A stretch of DNA of 64,000 nt. It comes from CAZONU01 sp965370045 (lineage in GTDB: Bacteria > Planctomycetota > SZUA-567 > JAKLDR01). The notes beneath the pieces are model-generated. The model was not told where the DNA came from, made no database searches, and saw only the letters and a program-made list of their open reading frames with translations. Position numbers and translations under genes: made by a program. Each line of letters begins with the position of its first letter. The first letter of the stretch is position 1. The stretch is taken from contig CBDUSI010000004.1 of assembly GCA_965370045.1 (NCBI GenBank), forward strand, positions 6,523 through 70,522. Direction: 5' to 3'. Shown here one piece after another: positions 1-7,669 of this stretch.

Positions 1-925
1 GGTAAGCTTTCTGTCGAAGCGCCAGGACAAGGACGGCTCGTTCTCCGTACGGGGCGGCCGGCACCGCGCGGCCATCACCGGGTTGGCGGGGATGGCCTTC
101 CTCTCGGCCGGGCACGTTCCGGGCCGGAGCCGGCACGGTCGGGTCGTCGAGCGGGCGGCCAGGTACCTGCTCAAGATTCAGGACAAAGAGGGCTGCTTCG
201 CCTCTCCGGGCGGGCGGACCATGCACGGTCACGGATACGCGCTGCACTTCATGGCTGAGGCCTACGGCATGACCCGCGACCCGGGGCTGGCCCGGAAGCT
301 GCGGGAAAGTGTGAAGGCCGGCGTGCGCTTGACCTGCCGCACGCAGAGCACCTCCGGCGGGTGGTGGTACCAGCCGGTTGCGGGCAGCCAGCACGAGGGC
401 TCCATCACCGTCACCCAGGTGCAGGCCATCTGGGCCGCCCGGCAGGCGGGCATCACCGTCCCCCAGAAGACCATCGACAAGGCCATCGGCTACATGCGCA
501 AGAGCCAGATGGGCGACGGGGGCATCGCCTACGCGCTCAATCGCAAGAAACTCGGCAGCCGCCCGGCCATCAGCGTGGCCGGGGTGATGGTCTTCTGTGG
601 ATTGGGCAAGCGCGAGAGCCGCGAAGCCCGCAGGGCGGTCGGCTACATGCGCCGCATGCTGGCCGGCCGGGCCCGGGCCAGGAACGGGAAAGTGCATCCC
701 TACAACCGGCTCGACCCCTACACCACCATGTACATGGCCCAGGCCCTCTATCAGGCGGGCGAGCCCGAGTGGTCGGCGCATTACCCCGGGCTGCGCGACA
801 CCATCATCAAGGCCCAGAAGGAGGACGGCAGCTGGACCAGCGGTCGCGGGCAGGTCTACGGGACCGCCTGCCAGGTCCTGGCCCTGGCGGTTCCCTACCA
901 GTACCTGCCCAGCTTCCAGCGCTGA
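1..925 (+). CDS. Prenyltransferase/squalene-oxidase-repeat protein, 5' end missing
   Basis: The reading frame is open from base 2, so the gene starts before the window; the TTG at 83 is not its real start. The visible 308 residues carry repeated alpha-toroid motifs of the squalene cyclase/prenyltransferase type, such as QDKDGSFS, QDKEGCFASPGG and QKEDGSWTSGRG, spaced as in the double-helix toroid fold. I see no DxDD-type cyclase acid motif in the visible part, so it is more likely one of the exported toroid proteins common in Planctomycetota than a true triterpene cyclase. It ends 49 bases before pabB, which has its own promoter. The substrate is unknown. Confidence 0.8.
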   Translation, partial: VSFLSKRQDKDGSFSVRGGRHRAAITGLAGMAFLSAGHVPGRSRHGRVVERAARYLLKIQDKEGCFASPGGRTMHGHGYALHFMAEAYGMTRDPGLARKLRESVKAGVRLTCRTQSTSGGWWYQPVAGSQHEGSITVTQVQAIWAARQAGITVPQKTIDKAIGYMRKSQMGDGGIAYALNRKKLGSRPAISVAGVMVFCGLGKRESREARRAVGYMRRMLAGRARARNGKVHPYNRLDPYTTMYMAQALYQAGEPEWSAHYPGLRDTIIKAQKEDGSWTSGRGQVYGTACQVLALAVPYQYLPSFQR

Positions 926-940
926 GGCCGCTCCTTCCGC

Positions 941-968
941 TTGAGACCGGGCTCCGGGCGAGTACAAT
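941..968 (+). promoter_or_regulatory. Promoter of pabB, leaderless geometry
   Basis: TTGAGA at 941-946, a 16-base spacer and TACAAT at 963-968. Exactly six bases separate the -10 box from the GTG at 975, so transcription should begin at or next to the start codon. There is no Shine-Dalgarno sequence. Confidence 0.6.
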
Positions 969-974
969 CCGCCG

Positions 975-2405
975 GTGATGAGCAGCCAAGCCCGGATACT
1001 CACCCGCCGCCTGGGGCCCGGACCGGAGCCACACCTGGTCCTGCGCGCCCTGGCGGACCGTCCCGGAGCCTTTCTTCTCGAAAGCGCCCTGCGGGGGGGG
1101 GCCGGCCGCGCGCGCTGGAGCTACCTGGGCGCCGAGCCGTTCCTGACCCTGGCCGCCAAGGGGCACGAGACCTGGACTGCGCGGGACGGGGACCGCACCG
1201 GCCTGGGCGGCACCGCTTTCAACGAGCTGCGCCCGCTCCTCGACGGATTCAGGGCGGCTCGGCCGTCCGCGGAGGATGCTCCCGAGTTCCTGGCCGGGGC
1301 GGTGGGCTACTTCGGCTACGAGCTGGGCCGCCTGATCGAAAAACTCCCCGGCCGGGTCCCCGACGAGCTGGGCCTTCCCGACATGCACCTGGGCTTCTAC
1401 GACTGCGTCTTAGCTTTCGACCACCGGGCCGGGGTCTGGCACGCTTCGGCGGTCGATTTCGACGGGGGCAGCCCCGAGGTCCGGATTGAGTCCGCCGCGG
1501 CGCTGCTGGCCGCGCCGGCCGTGGCTGCCGCCGGCGGGTCCGAGCAGGGGGCCTCCGCGGCCGAGTCGCTGCGCAGCAACTTCAGCGCCCCGGAGTACGA
1601 GGCGGCCGTCGCCCGGGTCATCGAGTACATCCGCGCGGGGGACATCTTCCAGGCAAGCTTCACCCAGCGCTTCACCGCCGACTGGCCGCGGGGGGCGCTG
1701 GACCTCTACGAGCGCCTGCGCGCGGTCAACCCCGCTCCCTTCGCGGGCTATTACGACTTCGGCGAGGGGCAGGTGGTCAGCGCGTCGCCGGAGCTTTTTC
1801 TTCACGTGGCGGGCAGGCGCGTTGAAACCCGGCCGATCAAGGGCACCCGCCCGCGGGGCAGCGCTCCCGACGAGGACCGCCATCTGGCCGCGGAGCTGCA
1901 GGCCAGCCCCAAGGACCGCGCCGAGCTGACCATGATCGTGGACCTGGAGCGCAACGACCTCGGGCGGGTCTGCTCTTACGGCTCGGTGCGCGTCGCCGGC
2001 CACCTGGAGCTGGAGAGCTACCCGACGGTGCACCACCTGGCCTCCACCGTCGTTGGCGAGCTGCACGAGGATCGTGACCTGGTGGACCTGCTCAAGGCGG
2101 CGTTCCCCGGCGGCTCGATAACCGGCGCCCCCAAGGTGCGGGCCATGGAGATCATCGACGAGCTGGAACGTTCGGCGCGCGGAGTCTACACCGGGGCGGT
2201 GGGCTTCATCGGCTTCGAGGGCACGACTGAGCTCAACCTGCCGATCAGGACCTTCACCGTGGCGGACGGCCGGGCGCACTTCGGGGTGGGCGGCGGGGTG
2301 GTGGCCGACAGCACCCCGGCGGGCGAGTACCAGGAGTCGCTGGACAAGGCCCGCGGACTGATAGCCGCGCTGGAGCGCGCTCCGGTGGGCGAGGTGGTTC
2401 GATGA
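975..2405 (+). CDS. pabB: Para-aminobenzoate synthase component I
   Basis: Chorismate-binding enzyme that aminates chorismate to 4-amino-4-deoxychorismate for folate synthesis. The 476-residue protein has the anthranilate/PABA synthase fold, with an N-terminal domain to about residue 180 and the catalytic domain from about 205. The motif PIKGTRPRG at 287-295 has lysine where TrpE has alanine; that lysine is the covalent catalytic residue of PabB, so this is PabB rather than TrpE. DLERNDLGRV and PGGSITGAPKVRAMEIID are the usual chorismate and metal site motifs. The next gene, a PabC-like lyase, overlaps by four bases, which supports the assignment. No glutaminase (PabA) gene is nearby. The start is GTG 975, or ATG 978. 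Confidence 0.93.
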   Translation: MMSSQARILTRRLGPGPEPHLVLRALADRPGAFLLESALRGGAGRARWSYLGAEPFLTLAAKGHETWTARDGDRTGLGGTAFNELRPLLDGFRAARPSAEDAPEFLAGAVGYFGYELGRLIEKLPGRVPDELGLPDMHLGFYDCVLAFDHRAGVWHASAVDFDGGSPEVRIESAAALLAAPAVAAAGGSEQGASAAESLRSNFSAPEYEAAVARVIEYIRAGDIFQASFTQRFTADWPRGALDLYERLRAVNPAPFAGYYDFGEGQVVSASPELFLHVAGRRVETRPIKGTRPRGSAPDEDRHLAAELQASPKDRAELTMIVDLERNDLGRVCSYGSVRVAGHLELESYPTVHHLASTVVGELHEDRDLVDLLKAAFPGGSITGAPKVRAMEIIDELERSARGVYTGAVGFIGFEGTTELNLPIRTFTVADGRAHFGVGGGVVADSTPAGEYQESLDKARGLIAALERAPVGEVVR

Positions 2406-3283
2406 GCGGCGGACGCGTTTATATCGACGGGGAGTGCTGCAACGAGGCCGAGGCCCGCGTGCCGGTGGCCGACCGCGGCTTTCTATACGGCGATGCGCTC
2501 TTCGAGACGCTGCGAACCTATAGCGGTGTCCCTTTCCTGCTTGAGCGCCACCTCGAACGACTGCTGGCCTCCTGTCGGGACCTGGGCATCCGCCCGCGGG
2601 AGAGCCGCGCCGAGCTGGTCGAGGCAGTGGCAGGCCTGATGGAGCAGGTCGGCCCCGAGTGCTATCTACGCGTGGCAGTAACCCGCGGCTCGGGCTTCGG
2701 CCCCTGGCCCCGGGAAGGGGCGGGGGAGGGGCACGGTCGGACGGTGATCGTCGCCCGGCCGCTCTTGACGTATCCCGAAGAGCTTTACGCCCGCGGGCTG
2801 CGCCTGGTGACCAGCTCGGTTCCCAGGACGCAGCTCTCGCCGCTGGCCGGGCACAAGACCGCCAACTATCTCACCTCGATCCTGGCCAGGCGGGAGGCCG
2901 CCGGGAAGGGCGCCGACGAGGCCCTGATGCTGAACACCAACGGCCGCGTCGCCGAGCTGGCCGCGGCCAACGTCTTTGTGGTGCGTGATGGCCAGCTGCT
3001 GACCCCCTCGCTGGAGGAAGGTCCCCTGCCGGGGGTGACCCGCGGCCTGGTGCTGGAGCTTGCGGAGGACATGGCGATTCCCGTGCGCGAGGCCCGGCTG
3101 GAGCCCGAGCAGTTGGCCGGCGCCGAGGAGGCATTCGCGACGAACTCGATACTGGAAATCTGCCCGGTTTCGGAACTCGACGGGCGGCGCATCGCGGGCT
3201 CGGTGCCCGGAGAGCTGACCGCCCGACTACAGAAGGCTTATCGCCAGGAGGTCGCGCGCCAGTGCGCCCCGTCCGCGCGGTAA
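2402..3283 (+). CDS. pabC: Class IV aminotransferase, probable aminodeoxychorismate lyase
   Basis: PLP enzyme of fold type IV, 293 residues. GDALFETLRTY near residue 30 and the lysine in AGHKTANYL (K152, the PLP Schiff base) are diagnostic, as are the downstream GRVAELAAANVFVV and PLPGVTRG phosphate-binding elements. The family includes branched-chain aminotransferases, D-amino acid transaminases and PabC. The ATGA overlap with pabB favours 4-amino-4-deoxychorismate lyase, which releases pyruvate and PABA. From sequence alone a D-amino acid or branched-chain aminotransferase remains possible. It overlaps the downstream HAD gene by 22 bases. Confidence 0.8.
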   Translation: MSGGRVYIDGECCNEAEARVPVADRGFLYGDALFETLRTYSGVPFLLERHLERLLASCRDLGIRPRESRAELVEAVAGLMEQVGPECYLRVAVTRGSGFGPWPREGAGEGHGRTVIVARPLLTYPEELYARGLRLVTSSVPRTQLSPLAGHKTANYLTSILARREAAGKGADEALMLNTNGRVAELAAANVFVVRDGQLLTPSLEEGPLPGVTRGLVLELAEDMAIPVREARLEPEQLAGAEEAFATNSILEICPVSELDGRRIAGSVPGELTARLQKAYRQEVARQCAPSAR

Positions 3284-3972
3284 CCCTCGACGCCTACGGG
3301 ACCCTCTTCGACTTCGAAGGGGATCTCCGGACGGACGCGGTCCGGGACATCCTGCACATGGCCGGCGCGCCCGAGCACAGCCCGGAGAGCTTCGCGGACG
3401 CCTGGGGAGTGAACTTCCACGCGCGCTACGAGGAATGCGGCCGCCAGGGGTGCGAGAAGTTCGTGAGCATTGCCAAGCTCACCGCGGAGGCCCTGGCCGA
3501 CACCTACCGGGAGCACGGCCTGGAGCTCGACCCGGGCCGCGGGACCGAGCTGTGGCTCGACCGGTTGGGCGGGGTGCACATCTTCCCCGAGGTGCCGGCT
3601 GTGCTTGAGGCCCTCTCGCAGCGCTTCCCGCTGGCGATGGTCAGCGACATAGACGACCGGGTGATCGCGCCTGCGCTGGAGCGCCTGGGCTGGGACTTCG
3701 AGTTCGTGTTGACCAGCGAGGGCCAGAGGTGCTACAAGCATCACCCCGATGCGCTCATCTTCCGGCGCGCCGCCGAACGGCTGGGCCTGCCTACTGAGTC
3801 GGTGGTCCACGTCGGCGACTCGCCCGCGGACGTCTCCGGGGCCAGGCTGGCGGGCATGCGCGTCGCCTGGGTGAACCGCTACGGGCGCCGGCTTCCCGAA
3901 GACTGCCCGCGTCCCGACTGGGAGATAGAGGACCTTTCCGCCCTGCCCGAGCTGCTGGAGGCCCCGGCGTGA
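3262..3972 (+). CDS. HAD-superfamily hydrolase (DxYGT type)
   Basis: 236 residues with the four HAD motifs: DAYGTLFD near the N-terminus, the serine of MVSDIDD, the lysine of CYKHHPD and the acidic HVGDSPADV. The second residue after the nucleophilic Asp is Tyr rather than Asp. That pattern is typical of haloacid-dehalogenase-like members and leaves phosphatase activity uncertain. The GTG start at 3262 lies inside the end of the pabC-like gene, so the two are translationally linked. A role in the folate branch, such as a missing pterin phosphate hydrolysis step, would fit the position but is only a guess. The stop overlaps the smpB start. Confidence 0.8.
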   Translation: MRPVRAVTLDAYGTLFDFEGDLRTDAVRDILHMAGAPEHSPESFADAWGVNFHARYEECGRQGCEKFVSIAKLTAEALADTYREHGLELDPGRGTELWLDRLGGVHIFPEVPAVLEALSQRFPLAMVSDIDDRVIAPALERLGWDFEFVLTSEGQRCYKHHPDALIFRRAAERLGLPTESVVHVGDSPADVSGARLAGMRVAWVNRYGRRLPEDCPRPDWEIEDLSALPELLEAPA

Positions 3973-4478
3973 GCAAGCAGAAGCGCAAGGCCCGGCCGAC
4001 CGGGAACGAGGCGGAAGAGCCCGGACGGCGGCGGGTGGCCGTCAACAAGAAGGGTCTGTTCAAGTTCCAGGTGATCGAGAAGTTCGAGGCCGGCATGGAA
4101 CTGCGCGGCACCGAAGTCAAGAGCCTGCGCCAGCGGAACGTCAGCTTCACGGACAGCTACGCGCGGTTCCGGGGCGGCAACCTCTACCTCTACAACCTGA
4201 ACATCTCCCGCTACGACCCGGCCTCCTTCGCCAATCACGAGCCGACCCGCCCGCGCCGCGTACTGCTCCACCGGCGGGAGTTGGACAAGCTGATTCCCCG
4301 TTTGCAGCAGAAGGGGTACACGCTGGTGCCGATTTCTATCTATTTCAGCGGCGGCTGGGCCAAGGTCGAGCTGGCCCTGGTCACCCACAAGACCGCCGGT
4401 GACAAGCGCCGCACTATCCGTGAAAGAGAGACCAAGCGGGACATGGACCGCGCCCGCAAGCTGCGTGGACGGGACTGA
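3969..4478 (+). CDS. smpB: SsrA-binding protein SmpB
   Basis: Binds tmRNA (SsrA) and brings it to stalled ribosomes for trans-translation. The protein is 169 residues. FQVIEKFEAGMELRGTEVKS, the aromatic-rich YLYNLNISRYD and HEPTRPRRVLLHRRELDKL are canonical SmpB segments, and the basic C-terminal tail (KRDMDRARKLRGRD) matches the ribosome-contacting helix. The GTG start at 3969 overlaps the stop of the HAD gene (GTGA). No tmRNA gene is visible in the window. Confidence 0.95.
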   Translation: MSKQKRKARPTGNEAEEPGRRRVAVNKKGLFKFQVIEKFEAGMELRGTEVKSLRQRNVSFTDSYARFRGGNLYLYNLNISRYDPASFANHEPTRPRRVLLHRRELDKLIPRLQQKGYTLVPISIYFSGGWAKVELALVTHKTAGDKRRTIRERETKRDMDRARKLRGRD

Positions 4479-4548
4479 GGCCGCCCCGCCGGCTACTTGC
4501 CCCCTCGCTTGGCCGTGACTTGCCGCCTTCCTCAGCGTGCCGGCGTCG

Positions 4549-4566
4549 ATGGATAGGCATCTATCC
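4549..4566 (+). terminator. Hairpin after smpB, weak terminator or operator
   Basis: TGGATAG and CTATCCA form a 7-bp stem around a GCAT loop, followed by ATTTTC. The stem is AT-rich and the T-run short. The same GGATAG word recurs at 4618-4623 beside the downstream -10 box, so an operator role is also possible. Confidence 0.35.
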
Positions 4567-4597
4567 AATTTTCAATCACTCATCCCGTTTCACGCAC

Positions 4598-4626
4598 TTG
4601 CGCGCGAAAAGTTGTATGGATAGACT
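4598..4626 (+). promoter_or_regulatory. Promoter of the PurF-like gene
   Basis: TTGCGC at 4598-4603, a 17-base spacer and TAGACT at 4621-4626. This leaves a leader of about 50 bases containing AAGGAGG at 4669-4675, ahead of the ATG at 4686. Confidence 0.5.
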
Positions 4627-4685
4627 CGGGCGCAGTGAGAACTCTGACCGGGGGGATTGACGGACAGTAAGGAGGTCGCAGGACA

Positions 4686-6086
4686 ATGGGTGGTTTCTTC
4701 GCGGTAGCGTCCAAGGAAGATTGCGTCGTCGACCTCTTCTACGGAACCGATTACCACTCCCACCTGGGCACCGTGCGCGGGGGACTGGCGGTCCGGAACG
4801 GCGAAGGCATCACCCGCTTTATCCACGACATCACCAACGCGCAGTTCCGCGCAAAGTTCGAGGACGACATCGGCAAGATGAACGGCGGGCGCGGTATCGG
4901 AGTCATAAGCGACTACGACGACCAGCCGCTGATCATCGGCTCGCATCTGGGGGCCTACGCGATCGTCACCGTGGGCGTCGTGCAGAACGCCGCGGAGTTG
5001 GCCAAGAAGGCCTTCAGCAAGCGCACCACCCATTTCTCGGAGATGAGCGGCGACGAGATCAACCCCACCGAACTGGTGGCCACGCTCATCAACGGGGAGG
5101 CCAGCTTCACCGAAGGCATCGCCGCCGCGCAGGACGCGGTCGAGGGCTCCTGCTCCATGCTGCTGTTGACCGACGAGGGGATCTACGCGGCGCGCGACCG
5201 CCTGGGGCGCACCCCGGTCATTTTGGGCAAGAAGAAGGGCTCCTGGGCGGCCACCATGGAGACCTGCGCGTTCCCCAACCTGGACTTCGAGGTCGACCGG
5301 GATCTGGGCCCCGGTGAGATCGTGCGCATCACCGAGGAGGGCATCGAAAGCGTAAGACCTCCCGGCGACCGCATGCAGATGTGCTCCTTCCTGTGGGTCT
5401 ACTACGGATATCCGGCCTCCAGCTACGAGGGCATCAACGTGGAGGCGTCTCGCAACCGCTGCGGCGCGGCCCTGGCCCGGCGCGACGACGTGGATATCGA
5501 CATGGTCGCGGGCATCCCCGACTCCGGCACCGGCCACGCCATCGGCTACGCCTCAGAGGCCGGCGTTCCCTACCGGCGGCCCTTCGTCAAATACACGCCT
5601 ACCTGGCCGCGCTCCTTCATGCCCCAGGATCAGCGTATACGCGACCTCGTCGCCAAGATGAAGCTGATCCCCGTACGCGAGCTGGTCAAGGGCTCGCGGA
5701 TGCTGTTCTGCGAGGACTCCATCGTCCGCGGAACGCAACTGCAAGACACCGTCCAGCGGCTTGTCGATGCCGGGGCGGAGGAAGTGCACATGCGCCCGGC
5801 CTGCCCGCCACTGTGCTACGGGTGCAAGTTCCTGAACTTCTCGCGCTCGCGCAGCATCATGGACCTGGCCACCAGGAAGGGCGTCAAAATACTGGAAGGG
5901 CAGGCCGAGGAGATCGATCCGGCCTACGCCGACCCGGACAGCGACAAGCACAAGGCCATGGTCGGGGCCATCTCCGACCGGCTGAAGCTCACCACCCTGC
6001 GCTACCAGCGCCTGGACGATCTGGTCGAGGCCATTGGCCTGCCGAAAGAGAAGCTCTGCACCTACTGCTGGGACGGCGCTGAGTAG
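4686..6086 (+). CDS. Amidophosphoribosyltransferase-like protein without Cys2
   Basis: 466 residues with an N-terminal Ntn-glutaminase fold (about 1-230) and a C-terminal phosphoribosyltransferase domain. The PRPP loop FCEDSIVRGTQ lies at 341-351. Cysteines at 233 (MQMCSFLW), 373-380 (CPPLCYGC) and 458/461 (CTYC) sit where PurF enzymes bind a 4Fe-4S cluster. The start MGGFFAV has Gly where PurF has the processed catalytic Cys (MCG). From memory, the same MGGFFG start marks a distinct PurF-like family in Bacteroidetes, so the substitution is probably a family trait and not damage. It would make an ammonia-dependent enzyme or one with another substrate. It is preceded by an AAGGAGG ribosome site and its own promoter. 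No other purine gene is nearby. Confidence 0.85.
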   Translation: MGGFFAVASKEDCVVDLFYGTDYHSHLGTVRGGLAVRNGEGITRFIHDITNAQFRAKFEDDIGKMNGGRGIGVISDYDDQPLIIGSHLGAYAIVTVGVVQNAAELAKKAFSKRTTHFSEMSGDEINPTELVATLINGEASFTEGIAAAQDAVEGSCSMLLLTDEGIYAARDRLGRTPVILGKKKGSWAATMETCAFPNLDFEVDRDLGPGEIVRITEEGIESVRPPGDRMQMCSFLWVYYGYPASSYEGINVEASRNRCGAALARRDDVDIDMVAGIPDSGTGHAIGYASEAGVPYRRPFVKYTPTWPRSFMPQDQRIRDLVAKMKLIPVRELVKGSRMLFCEDSIVRGTQLQDTVQRLVDAGAEEVHMRPACPPLCYGCKFLNFSRSRSIMDLATRKGVKILEGQAEEIDPAYADPDSDKHKAMVGAISDRLKLTTLRYQRLDDLVEAIGLPKEKLCTYCWDGAE

Positions 6087-6211
6087 GTTCTTTCACCCCT
6101 GAACTGATCGGGCGCCGGTCGCGTCCCCGTGGTTACGACGTTGTCGTCATTCGGCTCCCAAGTGCCGCGCACTAAGCGAAAAGTGCGAAAACCGAGGCAT
6201 CCGAAAGGCGT

Positions 6212-6240
6212 TTGACAGCACGTTTGCGGGTCATTAGATT
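6212..6240 (+). promoter_or_regulatory. Strong promoter of the coiled-coil/actin-like operon
   Basis: A perfect TTGACA at 6212-6217, a 17-base spacer and TAGATT at 6235-6240. Transcription should start near 6247. The upstream in-frame TTG lies inside the -35 box, so it cannot be the translation start of the next gene. Confidence 0.65.
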
Positions 6241-6257
6241 GGTCAGCCGGAGGGGGA

Positions 6258-6274
6258 GGCGGCACGCAGCCGCC
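6258..6274 (+). promoter_or_regulatory. Hairpin between ribosome site and start codon
   Basis: GGCGGC and GCCGCC pair around an ACGCA loop. The purine-rich Shine-Dalgarno AGGGGGAG lies at 6251-6258, about 25 bases from the ATG at 6284. If the hairpin folds, the effective spacing falls to about ten bases, so this stem may set translation efficiency. Confidence 0.4.
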
Positions 6275-6283
6275 GGGAATCGC

Positions 6284-7669
6284 ATGCCTGACGACATTGA
6301 CATCGGCAAAGTTATCCAAAGCGGGTCCCGCCAGATGGACCTGGGTGATCTGGCTAAGCTGGGTCACAAGAAGGTCCGGGTTATCGACGAGCGCCGCATC
6401 AACGAACTCATTTCCCAGGCCGTCCAGAACGCCATTGAGCGCGAGGGCGCCGACTCCGCCGGACGCCTCCGCCGCGAGGCCGCCGAGAAGGCCAAAGCGG
6501 AGCTCGAAGCCCAGCTCGCCGAGCATCAGGCCCGTCTCGACGTGGAGTCGCTGGCCAGCAAGGAGGTCGAGAAGCTCCGCGTCGAGGTCGCCGGGCTGCA
6601 GGGCCAGCTGAAGGAAAGCACCGCCGTCATCGAGACGGAGAAGCAGCGCATAGCCGCGGACAGCCAGAAGGAATTCCAGCGCCTGCTCAAGAGCACCCAG
6701 CAGGGGCTGGAGGAGAAGAAGGGCGCCTACGAGAAGGCCCTGCGGGGCATGCTCGAGCGCGCCGACCAGTCCATCCCCAAGGAGGAGCTTGCGGACCTGC
6801 CGGTGGTCGCCGTCGGCGAGGAGGTCCAGGCCGCACATATGCTGGAAGCCCTCAACCGCCGCGTCGAGAAGCTGGGCACCCTGCTGGGGACAGCCAAGGC
6901 GGAAGTCGCCGGCCGCGACCAGGACATTGCCATGGCCGCCGCCGAGCACCATCGCCAGAAGAACGAGATCGAGCGCCTCAAGAAGGAAGGCGAGAATCTG
7001 CGCCTGGATCTCCGCGACAAGGAGCGCCAGTTCGACGGCCGCGAGCAGGACCTGGCCGTGGCCGCCGGCGAGCGGCGCAAGCAGAAGGAAGTCGTCGAGC
7101 GCCTCGGCAAGCAGCTCGACGAGATGCGCGACGAGCTGCGCGACAAGGAGCGCCAGTTCGACGCCCGCGAGCAGGACGTGACCATGGCCGCGCTGGAGCA
7201 GCGCCGGCTGCGCGACGAGACCAAGCACCTCCGCGAGGAGGCCGGCAAGGTCGCGGAGCTCTCCGGCGAAGTGCGGCGGATGACCAGCGAGCGCGAGCTG
7301 CTCATGGCGCGCATCGAGGAGTATCGTGATCGCGAGCGCACGGCCAGCGACCAGGTCACGGACATGGCTGGCAAGCTGGCCGAGGTGCAGACTGGCGGCA
7401 CGCAGAGCAGTGGCGAGCTGATGGAAGCCATCAGCGGCATGAAGGGCTCGCTCACCGAAGAGATCGCCCGGCAGATATCCTGGGCGCTCTCCGCCCAGAA
7501 GACCGGCGCCACCGGGATCGACCCGGGCCTGCAGCTCGAGGCCCTCTTCAGCCAGGAGATCGAAACCAACATCGAGTCGGTCAAGATCGAGGAGCGCACG
7601 GGCAAGACCCTTACCGATAAATTGGCCAAGCTCCGCGAGGCGCGGAACCAGGGACTGGGCCAGAGCTAG
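6284..7669 (+). CDS. Long coiled-coil protein with 42-residue repeats, partner of actin-like ATPase
   Basis: 461 residues, largely charged heptad-repeat helix from about residue 45 to 400. It has no signal peptide or membrane helix, so it should be cytoplasmic. Two consecutive blocks of exactly 42 residues (six heptads) are nearly identical, each ending in RDKERQFD; they are encoded at 6911-7036 and 7037-7162, and a third, decayed block follows. A short N-terminal region (MPDDIDIGKVIQ) and a non-coiled C-terminal region (LQLEALFSQEIETNIESV) flank the rod. The stop codon directly abuts the next gene, which encodes an actin-like ATPase, so the two proteins probably work together as filament and linker or as regulator and motor. 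I do not recognise a named family. ATG 6284 was chosen because the upstream TTG 6212 overlaps the -35 box. Confidence 0.8.
   Translation: MPDDIDIGKVIQSGSRQMDLGDLAKLGHKKVRVIDERRINELISQAVQNAIEREGADSAGRLRREAAEKAKAELEAQLAEHQARLDVESLASKEVEKLRVEVAGLQGQLKESTAVIETEKQRIAADSQKEFQRLLKSTQQGLEEKKGAYEKALRGMLERADQSIPKEELADLPVVAVGEEVQAAHMLEALNRRVEKLGTLLGTAKAEVAGRDQDIAMAAAEHHRQKNEIERLKKEGENLRLDLRDKERQFDGREQDLAVAAGERRKQKEVVERLGKQLDEMRDELRDKERQFDAREQDVTMAALEQRRLRDETKHLREEAGKVAELSGEVRRMTSERELLMARIEEYRDRERTASDQVTDMAGKLAEVQTGGTQSSGELMEAISGMKGSLTEEIARQISWALSAQKTGATGIDPGLQLEALFSQEIETNIESVKIEERTGKTLTDKLAKLREARNQGLGQS
6911..7288 (+). repeat. Tandem 126-base coding repeats (42 residues each)
   Basis: Units at 6911-7036 and 7037-7162 are in frame and strongly similar (GRDQD and GREQD starts, common RDKERQFD ends). 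7163-7288 is a third unit that keeps only its beginning (AREQD). The period is six heptads, which keeps the coiled-coil register. Confidence 0.8.

Noticed and set aside
975..2405. TrpE (anthranilate synthase) instead of PabB
   Set aside because: The PIKGT motif has the PabB lysine where TrpE has alanine, and a PabC-like gene overlaps downstream with no trp genes around.
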